Source: Drosophila persimilis
Taxonomy: Eukaryota; Arthropoda; Insecta; Diptera; Drosophilidae
Assembly: GCF_003286085.1 (NCBI RefSeq)
Contig: NW_020825331.1
Location: 744,001 to 808,000, forward strand
Length of the DNA: 64,000 nucleotides
Direction: 5' to 3'
Both the position numbers and the translations under genes were made by a program. Numbering within the stretch: position 1 is the first letter of the stretch; each line of letters starts with the position of its first letter. Positions 1-11,890 of this stretch are shown in pieces. The notes under the pieces were generated by a model. It had not been told where the DNA came from. It saw only the letters and a list, made by a program, of their open reading frames with translations, and ran no database searches.

Positions 1-398
1 GCACGGGCACGGGCACCTGGTATCCCAATTGAGAACAGATCAGGTCAAACGAGAGCAGGCTGATTCATTGGAACATCGTCACCCCATTTCGGGAAGCTAA
101 TTAGTTCTGATTGTGGATCAGAGAGCGAAGGAATTGGAACATCATCAGCCCGTTTGGGCACAAGACCCAAGACCGATCGACGGACAAACGAGAGAGCAGA
201 TTAGATCTGAATAAATCTACTCAAATCAGATATGAGTAGGTCTAGGCAGATCAGTGGCATGTGAATAGTTATAGTAGACAGATCAGAGGCATTGGAACAT
301 CCATCAGACACACACATTGGCGGACCCAATCAGATCTGGTCCCAATAGAGATCAGCAGATCAGATCTGAATGGGTCTAGGTAGATCCCAGTAGATCAT

Positions 399-466
399 CT
401 CCATCCATCCGTCCGTCCATCCGGCCATCCGGCTATCCGGCCATCCGGCCATCCGTCCATCCACGA
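399..466. repeat. CCATCCGG-type octamer repeat
   Basis: CCATCCATCCGTCCGTCCAT is followed by repeated CCATCCGG units up to CCATCCACG, just beyond the donor of the exon at 502. The 60-300 region also has three degenerate copies of ATTGGAACATC(A/G)TCA. Confidence 0.85.
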
Positions 467-501
467 CTCGACTGCAGTTCCGGTGCTGCACTGCTACTCA
501 C

Positions 502-566
502 CTATCACATTTATAAGGGCGAGCAGCTCACACACGTAATATCTGTACGCCCACCAATTGTGATAT
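502..566 (-). CDS. shakB: shaking-B innexin, shared internal exon (third membrane segment)
   Basis: This 65-bp exon is the most downstream shakB exon in the window, and the gene continues past the left edge. It completes an Arg codon split with the exon at 1043-1197 and then encodes [21 protein letters not shown], the start of innexin TM3. It leaves one base of a Gly codon for the next exon. The acceptor is a clean pyrimidine tract ending CTCTTCCAG (AG at 568-567) and the donor is G|GTGAGT (GT at 501-500). The phases fit on both sides: two bases carried in, one carried out. Identity rests on recall of the shakB sequence, where this segment follows WENLR directly. All isoforms would share it. 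ShakB forms gap-junction channels at electrical synapses, including those of the giant fibre escape circuit. Confidence 0.93.
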
Positions 567-1042
567 CTGGAAGAGAAAAGGGAAAAGTAGGAGGAAAGAG
601 GTGGAAACAAGACAATTAGAAGTGAATCAGTGAATAGTATTTGCTTGCTTTGTAAATAAATATATTCGAATGGCAAATCTTGTTTAAGTTTCCTTTGTCT
701 TTTTTCTTTTTCTTTTTTTTTTGCTGAGAAACCGAGGCTGAGTCACGCTCGAATTCGTGGGCAGAATCGTTGATTATCGGGCAGAATGTTTTCTGGGAAT
801 TGAAACGTTTTAGCAGCAATGGTCAGGGAAGTGTCAGCAATATATCAGCATTTCGTGGAAATGTTTCGGAATTTGCGAGTACGTTCCCTCGTCTCGCATT
901 TGAGTACGAATCAGATATTGAATATTCCGCTCATCCGAAAGTGCTGATTACTGTGCTATGGACACATTTAAAGGCAAAAGAAACTTGAGGAACCATTTTG
1001 TGGGTCTTAATAAATTTACAAGATACATTTTAGAGTACTCAC

Positions 1043-1197
1043 CTTAAATTTTCCCACAAATAATCTAAAAGTAATTTCTTTTTTTGTTTTTTCTCGGCTT
1101 CGGAACAAATGCCTATGTCTAAGTCCATGATGAGCGCATGAATCTTGCCACCCTCCCAAGATTTCCACAGCCATCTTGGTGTATAAAATAAGATTGC
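1043..1197 (-). CDS. shakB: shaking-B innexin, shared exon (TM2 end and cytoplasmic loop)
   Basis: This 155-bp exon encodes [20 protein letters not shown] and continues through [29 protein letters not shown], which is the end of TM2 and the lysine-rich cytoplasmic loop of an innexin. The acceptor is TTTTTCCGCAG (AG at 1199-1198) and the donor is AG|GTGAGT (GT at 1042-1041). It enters in phase 0, which matches both alternative upstream exons ending in FFQ (5677 and 14956). It leaves in phase 2 with AG of an Arg codon that the exon at 502-566 completes. It is the first exon common to all predicted isoforms and so the convergence point of the alternative N-termini. The PRWLW(K/R)xWEGG block is characteristic of innexins. 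Confidence 0.95.
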
Positions 1198-4100
1198 CTG
1201 CGGAAAAATAGAGAGCACCCACAGATGATATAAAGCATATAGACGATGTATGTTTATATATATTGTACGAGAGAGTGAGTGAGAATACATCTGCAAAGGT
1301 GAGTTCCGTGGTGGACGTGAGCCCGTGGGCCCGTGTGCCCGTGTGCCCGTGGGCGTGTTGTCGCATTGGAACTGTCGTAAAAACTACAAAAATCCCCGAC
1401 AAGTGACATTTGCCAGCTGTTGTTGGACGAAAGACGAGAGTAGGGTGGACTCCGCATCGGGTGATTCCAGTTAAACAATGCCAAAGGCATTAGTCGGTGG
1501 GGCCGGCGCTGACCTTCCCTTTGCTTTGTCTTTATTGTCTTTGCTAATTCCATAGCCGGCCAGGCCCCTATTTATAGTCATGTCAATTAGCCATGAGCCA
1601 TTAAGAGCAGTCAGTTAGACAGGGGGCTTACCTACCACAATATCTATCGGACGATATCGGGCCACATCAGGCATCAGACAACAGCAGACAAAAGCAGACA
1701 AGAGCAGACATGCCGACAAGAATTCTTTCTTAATTATACGACTAAGTCCGTACGTCGGCGGGATCTAGCTTTTGTTGTTACGCCGGACTGGTGACTGGTG
1801 ACTGGTGCCTGGTGACTGGGGAATGGGAATGGGAATGGATGCCCCCGACCCGATGACAAATTAATAATAACTTGTATCGTAAATTAGCCGCAGATTCGGA
1901 GATTCAGTGATCCCCGACTATTCGAGTCCCCGAAATTGCGTAAACTGTGGGTGTCTGTTTGCTTTGGCACCTCTCCATGTGTCGCCCAGTCGCATCTGGG
2001 AGGGATCTCCCGCGCTGGCAGGTGCTAATCCTCTGGATATGTTGTCTGGCCATTCTGGTCCGTTCGATTCGTTGGGGGCTTAGCGGAGCCTTGGAGCGAG
2101 GTGAGAGTTCAGTTTGTTTAGTGGGCGCCCGACTGGCGGCTGTCCGGTGGATTTTGGCAGAAGCCCACAAAAATATTTGCACCCCAAACGTCACAGCACG
2201 CGCGGTGCTTACATGGGAATCATGCCTCCCTTTCAACCTCCCTCCTCCTACTTCTGGGGTGGTGTGGGGAGGGGAGCTCTGCTCTTGCAACAATAGAGAA
2301 TTTCAAATTATTTGCCATTGTCGTTCGGTATTCGGCGGGTCTAATTGGTTGGCCGGCCCCAAACATCTGCGGCACTTTGTATCGCTTCCAATGACGGCAT
2401 TGTATCGTGCCACTCACACTGCCACACACTGAAAGCTCGTGCCCCTGCCCCTGCCCCTGCCCCTGCCCCCACCATGCCTTGCCGGAAGTCAAATGATGCG
2501 TTTGATTTTCTTTGGCCTCCATCAACATATCATCGTTGCCTTCGCCATCATCTGCGTCTGCGTCTGCTTCTGCGTCTGGGTCTGGGATCAGGCGTCTGCC
2601 CTTTTCGGTCTTCCTCTTCTGGGAAATTGCATTTCCCCGACGACAGACCGAGCAAATTGAGGAAGAGAAAACACCAGACCAGAGTAAAAGGGTGGCCTCC
2701 ACGTCCCTCGGCCTCGTTTTCGTCCTCGCCCTCGCCCTCGCTCTCGCCTTCGCCTTCGCTTCTGCGCGCCCTCTGCCCCGTGTGCGTGCGTGTGTGGAAA
2801 GCAATTTGGCAAGCGTTCAAATTGCCACAAAAGCATCCCATAAATGCAACAGCATAGTGGCAGCAGTGGAAGCAGATGCAACAGCCCACAATCGGAGAAA
2901 AAAGAAAGCCAAAGTCCATGTCCATGTCAAACAGAAGTCATTCCAGGCACAGTGGTCTCTCGTTAGAAAAATCTTTAAATTGGGTTCTACAAATGTATGG
3001 ATTGGGATAAGAATTTATTTGGAAAAAACACCAAAGACCTGCTGAACAGATATATGTGGAAAATACTGCAGGATGGAGGGGAAATACTACTCTAGAAATC
3101 ATCAATATATTTGCTTCTTTCCACCATTGCTTCTTGAAATCTCCTCACATCCTTGGCCACTGTTCCTAGAGATGTTCGTCTGATTTTCGCCGGGGAAGTG
3201 TTTAATTCGAGCTGTCACTGCGACTGCGCCGCTAGCTGAACGAAACTCCCCCCAAATTGAATATAGCTCCAAACCCCCCATCCACACTGCCCCCTCTCCG
3301 TTCAGGGAGGACAAAAATACACGCACATAAGTCAAATATAAACAGGCAAGCCGGGCCGGGCCAGACCAGTCCAGGCAGCCGACCGACCGGACCCCCAACT
3401 CTGCTGCGACGTCCGTCTGACTTTATCCTCCATCCAGCCACCCCCGCTCCGGCCCTCCGCCGGCAATTTCCAGTTCCCGCTCCCTTTGACCATATTGCCT
3501 ATGGATGTTCCCGTTCCCGTTCCCGATCGCAGTCCCATACCCATTCCTGTTAGCATATCCATGGCTTTTTGTTTCAGCAATTCCCTGGCATCTGGCCAGA
3601 AATATTATTTCACTTTTATGTTTGTCTGCGCCTTTTCAATAAATATCTAGACGTCCCGGCCCGGAGCAGCACCAGAAACAGAGGGCAGGAGGCCAGAGGA
3701 GGCCAGAGGAGGCGCTGCTGCTGCCATCGTGGAGGAGAAATGCCAATTTTTGACATATCTGAGGGAAATGCCTGATCGATGGCATGGTATCGGATCGGAA
3801 TGGAAATTGATGGCTAAGGCTTTTCAATTTTATGGCTGCATTGTCCAACTTAATGACGGATCTGGCCATTAGCCGTCCACCCACTCCTATTCTAGATATC
3901 CCATTCGATCGATCCTCTGATGCAGGTGCTATTGACCATTGAGTCTTTACTATTTTACTATTAACGATCGTTTCATATGATTTAATCATATGAGGTGTTC
4001 CTCCGCCTCCTCTGGTGCCTCTCTCATGCCACCAATCAGTGATCGACGATCGGCGGCATTTTTTATTCGTTTTTGTTATTAATAAATCGCATAAGAGCAG

Positions 4101-5317
4101 AACAGAACAGGGCAGAACAGGGCGGAACAGGGCAGGGCACCCGTAGACAACAAAAATTAGGGCTAGGGGAAAGTGTAAATTATAGAAACGCGTCTACGCG
4201 TCATTAAGCAGGGAGAATACCATAATAAATGTATTTATAGGAATTTGGGTGACTAGAACGTCTCTATAATCGCTCTGTGACACTAACCGAGAAACGTAGC
4301 CCCCTCCCCCCCCCCCAACACCAACCTACCCCCCTGCCACACCACACACTCCACTCTTCCCCCTCCATGAGGGGACACGCTTGACAAAAAGTGTGATAAA
4401 AATATACATTTAATATTTGTACATTGTTAGCGGGAAGATATATTGTGTAATCGTCGCACAGCAGCAGAAGCAGCATCGCATCTACATGTATATTTTTCAT
4501 CTATATGTATGTATGGTGTGTATATATATATACACACTCGTACCTAAACCATATCGTATAGTACTAACTATAGATGCCATATGGGCAGGAGCGACGTCAC
4601 CGTTGGTGGAAGATGGGAATGGTAATGGGAATGGGAATGGGAATGGGGATGGCTAAAATGGCATCCATGACACAATCAATCTCCTTTAAGCGGTGCCAGC
4701 AATTAGCGATGACAGTTTGGGGGATAGAACAGGGGGACATGGAACAGGTGGGGCAGAGACAGAGAGAGGGAGGTAATAGGGTGGGTAGCCGCTCTGACAG
4801 AGGAGTGGGGAAAGGTGCCAAGTATACCGAAGATTATTCAATTAATAATTTAATCATATTCAATATTTTGCATACAACATATATATTGTTTATACACATG
4901 GTGCTCTTTCTTTTCGGTGTACATCAATGGCCAGTGGTAAGGCTGCTCTGCTGTTCATATTGCCCATCGATATCCAATAAATTAATGGACATTCATCTCT
5001 CACTCGGCTCTTGCGGGCCGGCTATCTACGTCACGGCCCCGCACTATCATGGGCTCCATGCTGATTCTGGCGTTGCTGGCGATGCTACCAAATGCCGTTG
5101 GCCTTGTATGTGCCCCAAGTGAGATGTTCGGCAACAATAACAAAATGAAAATACAATACTTAAACATTCTCATTTGGCCCACAAAATTGTTTGGCCGTTT
5201 AAAAAAGGCCAAAACCGCAAAACACAGAAGAAAAAGTGGAACAAATATTTGGAAATTGAAATGTTGTATTGAAAAGAAATACGTATCCATGTGTGGGAGG
5301 TAGCACATACATATATA

Positions 5318-5348
<31 letters not shown>

Positions 5349-5676
5349 GATACATCTCAATGGATCGCTCTCGGTGAAAAATCGCTTAATTACTTAATCC
5401 ATCAAATCATTCAACGCCCCAAATAACTATAGCCCACGGATTTATGGACTGGCGCGCAAGCGCAACCAACATTGGGTTGGATTTTTATTTGATTCATAGA
5501 TATATGGATAATGGATGGATAATTCCATAATGGATAAAATCAAAAATCGAATTGCTTGGGCTGGAACTTTTATCTGAAATGAAATTGATTAGATCAGCTT
5601 AGGGCTGATTAATTGTTAATCGATTTATCGACTATCCACTGAGGCTGTAAGTCCCCAAGAAACCGCATTTGCTCAC
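1198..5676. other. shakB intron; no gene seen
   Basis: This is the intron between the MLDIF exon and the shared exon at 1043. It contains simple repeats (GGGAATG units at 4610-4655, TA at 5317-5350, G or C runs near 4305-4315) and a GC-rich stretch at 1.95-2.9 kb whose open frames on both strands derive from hexamer repeats. I found no frame with protein-like composition and acceptable splice sites. Confidence 0.7.
2434..2470. repeat. CCCCTG hexamer repeat
   Basis: Five tandem CCCCTG units. A similar CCCCTG/CCACTG block lies at 7626-7670, and related TCTGCG and CCTCGC hexamers at 2545-2585 and 2705-2765 are responsible for long chance frames in this region. Confidence 0.9.
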
Positions 5677-6036
5677 CTGAAAGAATAGGCAAAAGCACAC
5701 CCACTGATAGTATTTGTAGTGCTTTTTATCGGATGCATCGCCATCGGAGTTGCCAATGCCCGGATAGGGCACGGAGACGCCCTGCTTTTTGAGGAACAGG
5801 CTCTTGAGCGTATACGTTGACTGGATCCAGCAGTAGGTGTTGAGCACATCCTCTGGAATATCTTTGGTGTGTACACAATCGATGGGGTTGCCCACATACT
5901 GGCGTGTGGTTATAATTAGCGAGAATGACATCAGAATCATCACAGATATTGAGTAGTGCAGGCGGAATACTATCGAATCGGTTTTAACGTGACTGACCTT
6001 TACAAGGTTTTTCAATCCACGAAATATATCTAACAT
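5677..6036 (-). CDS. shakB: shaking-B innexin, alternative first coding exon (MLDIF N-terminus)
   Basis: This 360-bp exon encodes 120 residues, starts [20 protein letters not shown] and ends FCLFFQ in phase 0, joining directly to the exon at 1043-1197. The start codon context ACAAACCATGT is close to the Drosophila preference. The donor is CAG|GTGAGC (GT at 5676-5675). It carries the short cytoplasmic N-terminus, TM1 (about residues 23-45), the first extracellular loop with Cys54 and Cys69, and the innexin signature YYQWV at 109-113 leading into TM2. It is a paralogue of the two-exon segment at 14956-15347 but is uninterrupted. Its N-terminus is the one I associate with the ShakB(lethal) isoform; that isoform name is from memory. 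Its own promoter should lie between 6037 and about 11 kb. Confidence 0.95.
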
Positions 6037-9000
6037 GGTTTGTGGGGGCAGGCTAGCGATCGCGGATTGGTCTCACTCTCCTCTCGTTTCGCTTCGCTTC
6101 GCTTATCTTGCTGCTTTCTTTCTTTCCTTCTTTCTTTCGATAGAGTTCGCTATCAGAGTATCGTGTTGGTTGTTATCGTCGTTGTTATTGTCGTTGGCGT
6201 CTTGCTATCGACTGGCTGTGCACTGTGGCTGTTCTGGCTGTTCTTTCTCTTTCGCGGCAGGCCCATTATCGGCTCATCAGTCATCAGTATCGGGGTCGCT
6301 GTGGCGGTGGATATCGATATCGGTATCGATCCACTGGCATCCAAAGAAGCTCCAGCTCCAGCCGTGTCTGATTCGAGCCGGAACCGGTGTTCGAACTGGT
6401 ACTTGAACTGGTACTGGTACTGGTGCTGATACTGAAACTGTTCGGTCGGAGACGTGTTCGTTATGCGCTTCACTGTCACAGAACTGGGCATCTTTGGATC
6501 CGATCCGTTCCGTTCCGTTTCCTGTTTCCCGTTCAGCTTGCTTCCCCCTCTTCTTCCTCTCTCACATTTGAACTTGGCTTCTGATATCAGTTGAATTTTG
6601 GCTTTTACCGGGCTCCTCGTCAGCATCAACTGCTCCAGAAAATGGCGGTTAGCAATCGGATTACCTAACAGGGGAGCGGCGCGCACATTTTTCTATATTT
6701 TCACAAATCTTTCACCTACTCGTATTAATTATGTGGGCAAAAGCAAAGTGCAAACCGATTTCGCAGACGTTTTACGAGTACTACTGCCACGTTCAGCGTG
6801 GGTCTTCCACGATGGGGTACTATTTTCTTGACGCGCGGTAGTTTTTGTATGCTCGACAGCATTGAAATTTCGTAAAGAAACAAAACAAATATAAAAAGCG
6901 CTTCGTGCATATAAATAAAATGTGGCATTAAATGGCCCTGCCTCATCCCTAAGGCCGGTGCCCCCCGTGTCCCGTGTCCCGCGCGCCATTGCCTCTCCGT
7001 GCCCCATGCTCCATGCTACGTGCCACATATGTTAATAAACTTATGCTGACTGACGTAGAGACGAAAAAATACAACAAAAAGTCCGAAGAGGAGGAACAGT
7101 TTCCAAATGAACTGTACATTTTAAAATTGCAATGTTTATAAACAAATTTCCCCGCCGAGTAGCCGATAATAAAATGAGGGATGGGGTGCAGGGGCAGGGG
7201 CCGGGGTGCCGGGGGAAACCATCATCGAAAGCGAAAAGAATCGAACAAACATAGAGGAAAGGAAGTCTGTCCTCAGGGGCCGAAGCTTCTAATACACTTT
7301 CAGTTCGACAAAACGAAGGGTAGACGTAGACGTAGGCCCGCAGATCGGATATTCATTCAGATAATACCTTCTGTAGCGGCAAACGTCTGCTCAAAGGCAG
7401 AAAATCCTCTGCAAAGAGCAGGGCATCGAAGATGGGGAAGATGCTGGCCAAAAATTGCGTATACGCACACGTTGCCTGGCAGTCAGCGAGAGTCAAAGGC
7501 GAAGGCTGACCAGCAACAGCACCGAAAGATCTCGCTGGATCTTGGGCCAAGGCAAGAAAAATCGTTAATCTATTTCGTAATCCAGACCGGTCTCAGATTT
7601 GTTTATAAAAAACATACACACGGGTCCCCTGCCCCTGCCCCTGCCACTGCCCCTGCCACTGCCCCTGCCAATGCCACCAGCCTATGGCTGTGCCTTCCTG
7701 CCTGCACTTGACATTTCAACGAAAATATTTGGTTGCTCGGCATTGTGAAATATGCCAGGCATGCTCTAGAGATAATAGCCCCCCAAAAACCGGAAAGGCA
7801 ATGCATTTTAGAGGAGGTTGGATGGGGGGAGAAACCCGCCCAAAATGAAAAACTTTTCATTTGTTTTCCCAGCGCGTGCCCACACACACCTCCTCCTTCA
7901 CCGATCCCTGGCTAATTTTATAATTTCTTTTGTCTATAATTATTTTGTGGGATTTTTGTGTGTTGACAAAATATATTTAAATAAAATCAGGAGAAAGTTA
8001 AACAAAGAGATGGAGAGCATCATGTGTGTGGAGGGGAAGATGGGTCTGTTGGAAGGAAATGACTAATTGGGTTTTCCTCGCCGGGCAATGAGCAATGGAA
8101 CAATAAAACCTCAAGACATACCGGAAAAACCAGAAGGAAAATCACCCACACTGGTGGCTGGCGCAAAAAACCAAAAAGTTCAGAGGAGATCGATCTCGTG
8201 AAGCATAAAATTTAACAAAAATTTGAATGTTGCTCAAATCAAATCAAATCGATTCGAAATCGAATTCACTTTCCAATGCAGGCAGGCGGTACGAATAACA
8301 AAAACATTCTCCTTCTCCGCTTTCCAGAAACGATCAAAAGAGGCCACAGCACACTTTGAAGTCTCTGCTGGCCCCGAAAAAGGGGGAATCAAAATCAAAA
8401 CCAAAACCAAATTCAATTTGATTTCAATATTTTCAGAGTCAATAGCGCAAAGAGCTCAAAAGTTCAGTTCACTTTTGGTAAATGATCTGCGGCTTGCTGT
8501 TCCTCCCTCAGACTTGTGCTCTGGACACAGGAATACACCCACATGGAATTGTCATTGCCAAAGTATTACCAAATGTGAATACTCGTACAGCTGAAGGGAT
8601 CAATGGAGATCAATAGGAGATCCCAAAATTCACGATTGCACATTCTGCAGCGACTCAAAAGTTTATTCAGAAAGATAGGGCCGTAATCCCTTAAGACCCC
8701 AAGATCTTCCTATATTTTGGTTGGTCTTAACAGTTGCCTCAATCATTCTTTATTATTTATGATTGAAATATATTTATTCCACAATTTTCTACTGAAGATT
8801 CTGGGCTGAAGATCAAGATGGTTTCCATATCTTGATGCTGGCATTAGAAAAGTATTTCCTAAGCGAAGCTCCTAAGACCCGGGAATATAGTAATGTAAAA
8901 AAGAGCGAAGGATCCATATGTAGGGCCTGAAACCACATAATCCAGGAAAATCACCACTGACATGGAATTAAAATTTCGAATCCAATTCGATTCATTCATT

Positions 9001-9770
9001 CAAACGGTTTGGTCCAGTTCCATTCAGATTCTTGATAGAGATATTTCCATCCATCGATTGCATTCATTTCGAATCACCCCATTGATCCATTAGGATCTCT
9101 CATTGGCTTTCTCTCAACTGTTCTGGTTCTTTTTTTATATTTGAATAAATAAATATATGGAGAGTGCGGAGGGCAAAGAAAATAGAGAAAGAACGAAACA
9201 CTTTCGATGTTATTACAAACAAGGGGATGATAAAACTTAATATTTCATTCCAAACAATGTGTGAATGATATGAAAACAACAAAAATCTAGCTGCTCGACG
9301 CCGACGTCGAGCGTCGTATAAAATATAAAAATAAAATGAAAAATTAAAAATCGTGTACGTAAAAACACGATTCTTTTTTTCCGCATTTTCGTTTTCGTTT
9401 TCGTTTTTCTTTGGAGAGAGCAGAAAACCCAGCGAAAGAGACAGAGAGACGGAGACTTTGCGAGGAGGAAGTAGTAGGCGTGACCAGGTCCAGGGCCGGG
9501 TGATGATTGCGGGTGATTGAACAGTCAGAAATGTTCGATGCCCTCCCGTGCCCGTCCATTAATATTTGCGAATTTTAATTGTACAATTTCTCAGATGCCT
9601 GCCTGTCGATCCCCTCGGGGATCGGGGATCGGGGATCGGTTCGGTTTCTTTCGGGCGGAACACATGGCCCCCGGGGCAGTTCCATTCGACAGGGGTTCGC
9701 TTTTAGTTTATTTACTTTGTAAAAGTTAATTATGATGAAGCGGTGGCCATTCCCACACCCCCACAGCCAC

Positions 9771-9801
<31 letters not shown>

Positions 9802-11611
9802 TCGTACAGAAATATATACGTGGGTATTTTGCATTCACATATGAATACGAGCAGGAATTATGTATGTGGGCATGTGGGCATACAATAATGATACCAATCG
9901 CATTCTGTATGTACTCGCACATACATTTCTCTGCCCCGAAAATGCAGTCACACCGATCGAATCGAAGCGGATGGGATCGGATGGGTTCGCTCTTCGGTTG
10001 TGTTGATTGTGTGAAAATATAGAAAAACACTGGCACTGCAATCATCGGAGGATGCCCTTACGATTTCGCTTGTTCTGATTTGATTGTTGTGGGCTATCGC
10101 GCGGGACAGGCGCGTGTCACGTGTCCGACATGGTCGAGCACTCCCTCATCCGGACTCCGGGACTCCTGCTCTCACATCTTTCGATAGAACACAGAGGCAC
10201 AGAAAAAAAAAAACTCGTTTATCGGGAAATATCAGTATGATCCCGGATTTTCGACTCGAATGCCTCTCTGGTGTTTGCCCGTTTTTGTATTATTTTATTT
10301 TTTTTTTTTTTGGAGATCAACGGAGAAAGCAGGCAGTCGCGTAGCCGTAGCCGGAGACGGAGCAGCAACGGTGAGCGGTGAACGGTGGGAACTGGAGGAA
10401 CAGGAGAGACGCGCGCGTGTTCACTTTGCCAACGCAACAGACACTGGCGGGCAGCCGGCCAGAAGCCAGGTCCACGACCATGCGAACAGACCAGGCCAGA
10501 ATCGAGCAGAGCAGAGCACACACCGAACCAGAAAGAGAGAGAGACAGAGAGAGGCATAGAGCCATAGAGCCATAGGGAGATAGAGAGCACACTCCGGCAG
10601 AGATCTCGGCGCTGCCAACAAATTTTTGGGCAGCAGGCAGCAGGCAGCGTCGCAGCAGGCGTGGCAGCATATTCTCCGATTCTCTCTGGCGTTGGGGCTG
10701 CTCTGTCTCGCTCGCTGGCTGCTGGCTGCTGGCCTGCTGGCCTGCCCCACTCGCTCGCGAGACACGCACACTTCCGGTGGACGGAGAGGCAATGGGGCAC
10801 GGGGCACTCCACGGCTGCATTCGGCGGCCGTAAACAACAATGGACGTGGCGGCGAGACGCTCGCGCTTGCTGTGGCAGTTGCAACAATCTGTGGACAGCC
10901 CCAAAAGAGCATCAACAATGGGCCCAGTTCCAGTACCAGTACATCACTAGTGCCCCCTCCCATCCGCCAAACCCCATCCATACGCCACTCCAGTAGCAGC
11001 AGCGGCAGCATCCCATCAGAATGGGACTTCGGCCTCATCAAAACATTGCTTTGGCCCAAGGCACAGTGGCCCATTTAAACAAAAACAAAATCATATAAAT
11101 ATTCGATAATACGCGATAATGCATGATCAAGGAAAAAAAAGAACAACAAAACGAAATTAGAAAATATTAATATATTTGTAATAAATTGTATTAAATTTAA
11201 AGGCAACTAAAAGCATTCCCAATGGAAATGGAGAACAGCTGGCAATTTTTCGGACTACATTTATCAGTGGAGAATGCAAGATGCCTGTTGTCTGCGACAA
11301 ACCATTTGGGAAAAATAATCAGTAATAGGTACTGATCATTGCTTTTGAATGAGCCTCGTGCCACTGTGCATCTGAGCAAACTATTTACATACTCGGCATT
11401 TATTTCTCGCACGCTCGCGAGCGGCGAACTACCCACGAAGCGGCGGCACGACAACCCGACCAAGACCCGATGCCCAATGATTTGAAGCGACAACAGACAA
11501 CAGCTGAAGAAGGAGTCGCAGTCGCAGTCGCCAGAGAAGTAGTTGGAGCTGAGGCTGGAGCGGAGTCGGAGCAAGGGCTGGACTAGTACTGGAGATGGCT
11601 AGGAGCTGAGA

Positions 11612-11890
11612 GAACGGACGGGACGGGACAGGACAGGACAGGGCAGGGCAGGGCAGGACACCATTGGCGTGGAGTGGCGTGGCGTGGCATTGAGTGCGAC
11701 GTGTCGCAGGGTTTCCTACTTGTATTGTTGGGCGAGTATGCGGCTCCTTGTCGCGTTGTTGTTTGTGCGATTTCCGCTCATTATTGCTGCAATCAGGCAG
11801 ACAAAGCTCTTTGTCCTGTGCAGGACATGGGACATGGGACAAGAGACATTGGACATGCGACATGCTTTATCGGACATGGGACATGGGAAG
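11612..11890. repeat. GGACA-type pentamer and GGACAT hexamer repeats
   Basis: Two blocks: ACGGGACGGGACAGGACAGG onward at 11612-11662, and repeated GGACATG units at 11822-11890. Confidence 0.85.

Noticed and set aside
2220-3045. Several frames above 160 codons at 1.9-3.0 kb
   Set aside because: They arise from CCCCTG, TCTGCG and CCTCGC hexamer repeats that keep all frames open. No protein-like segments.
6655-6680. Possible second ratchet site (CTCCCCTGTTAG|GTAATC on minus)
   Set aside because: The acceptor half is fair, but GTAATC is a weak donor and the site lies only 630 bases above an exon start, not deep in a long intron.
10219-11078. Frames of 150 to 222 codons on both strands
   Set aside because: The overlapping opposite-strand frames result from high GC. 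Composition is Ser/Pro/Ala/Cys-rich with no domain or splice context.
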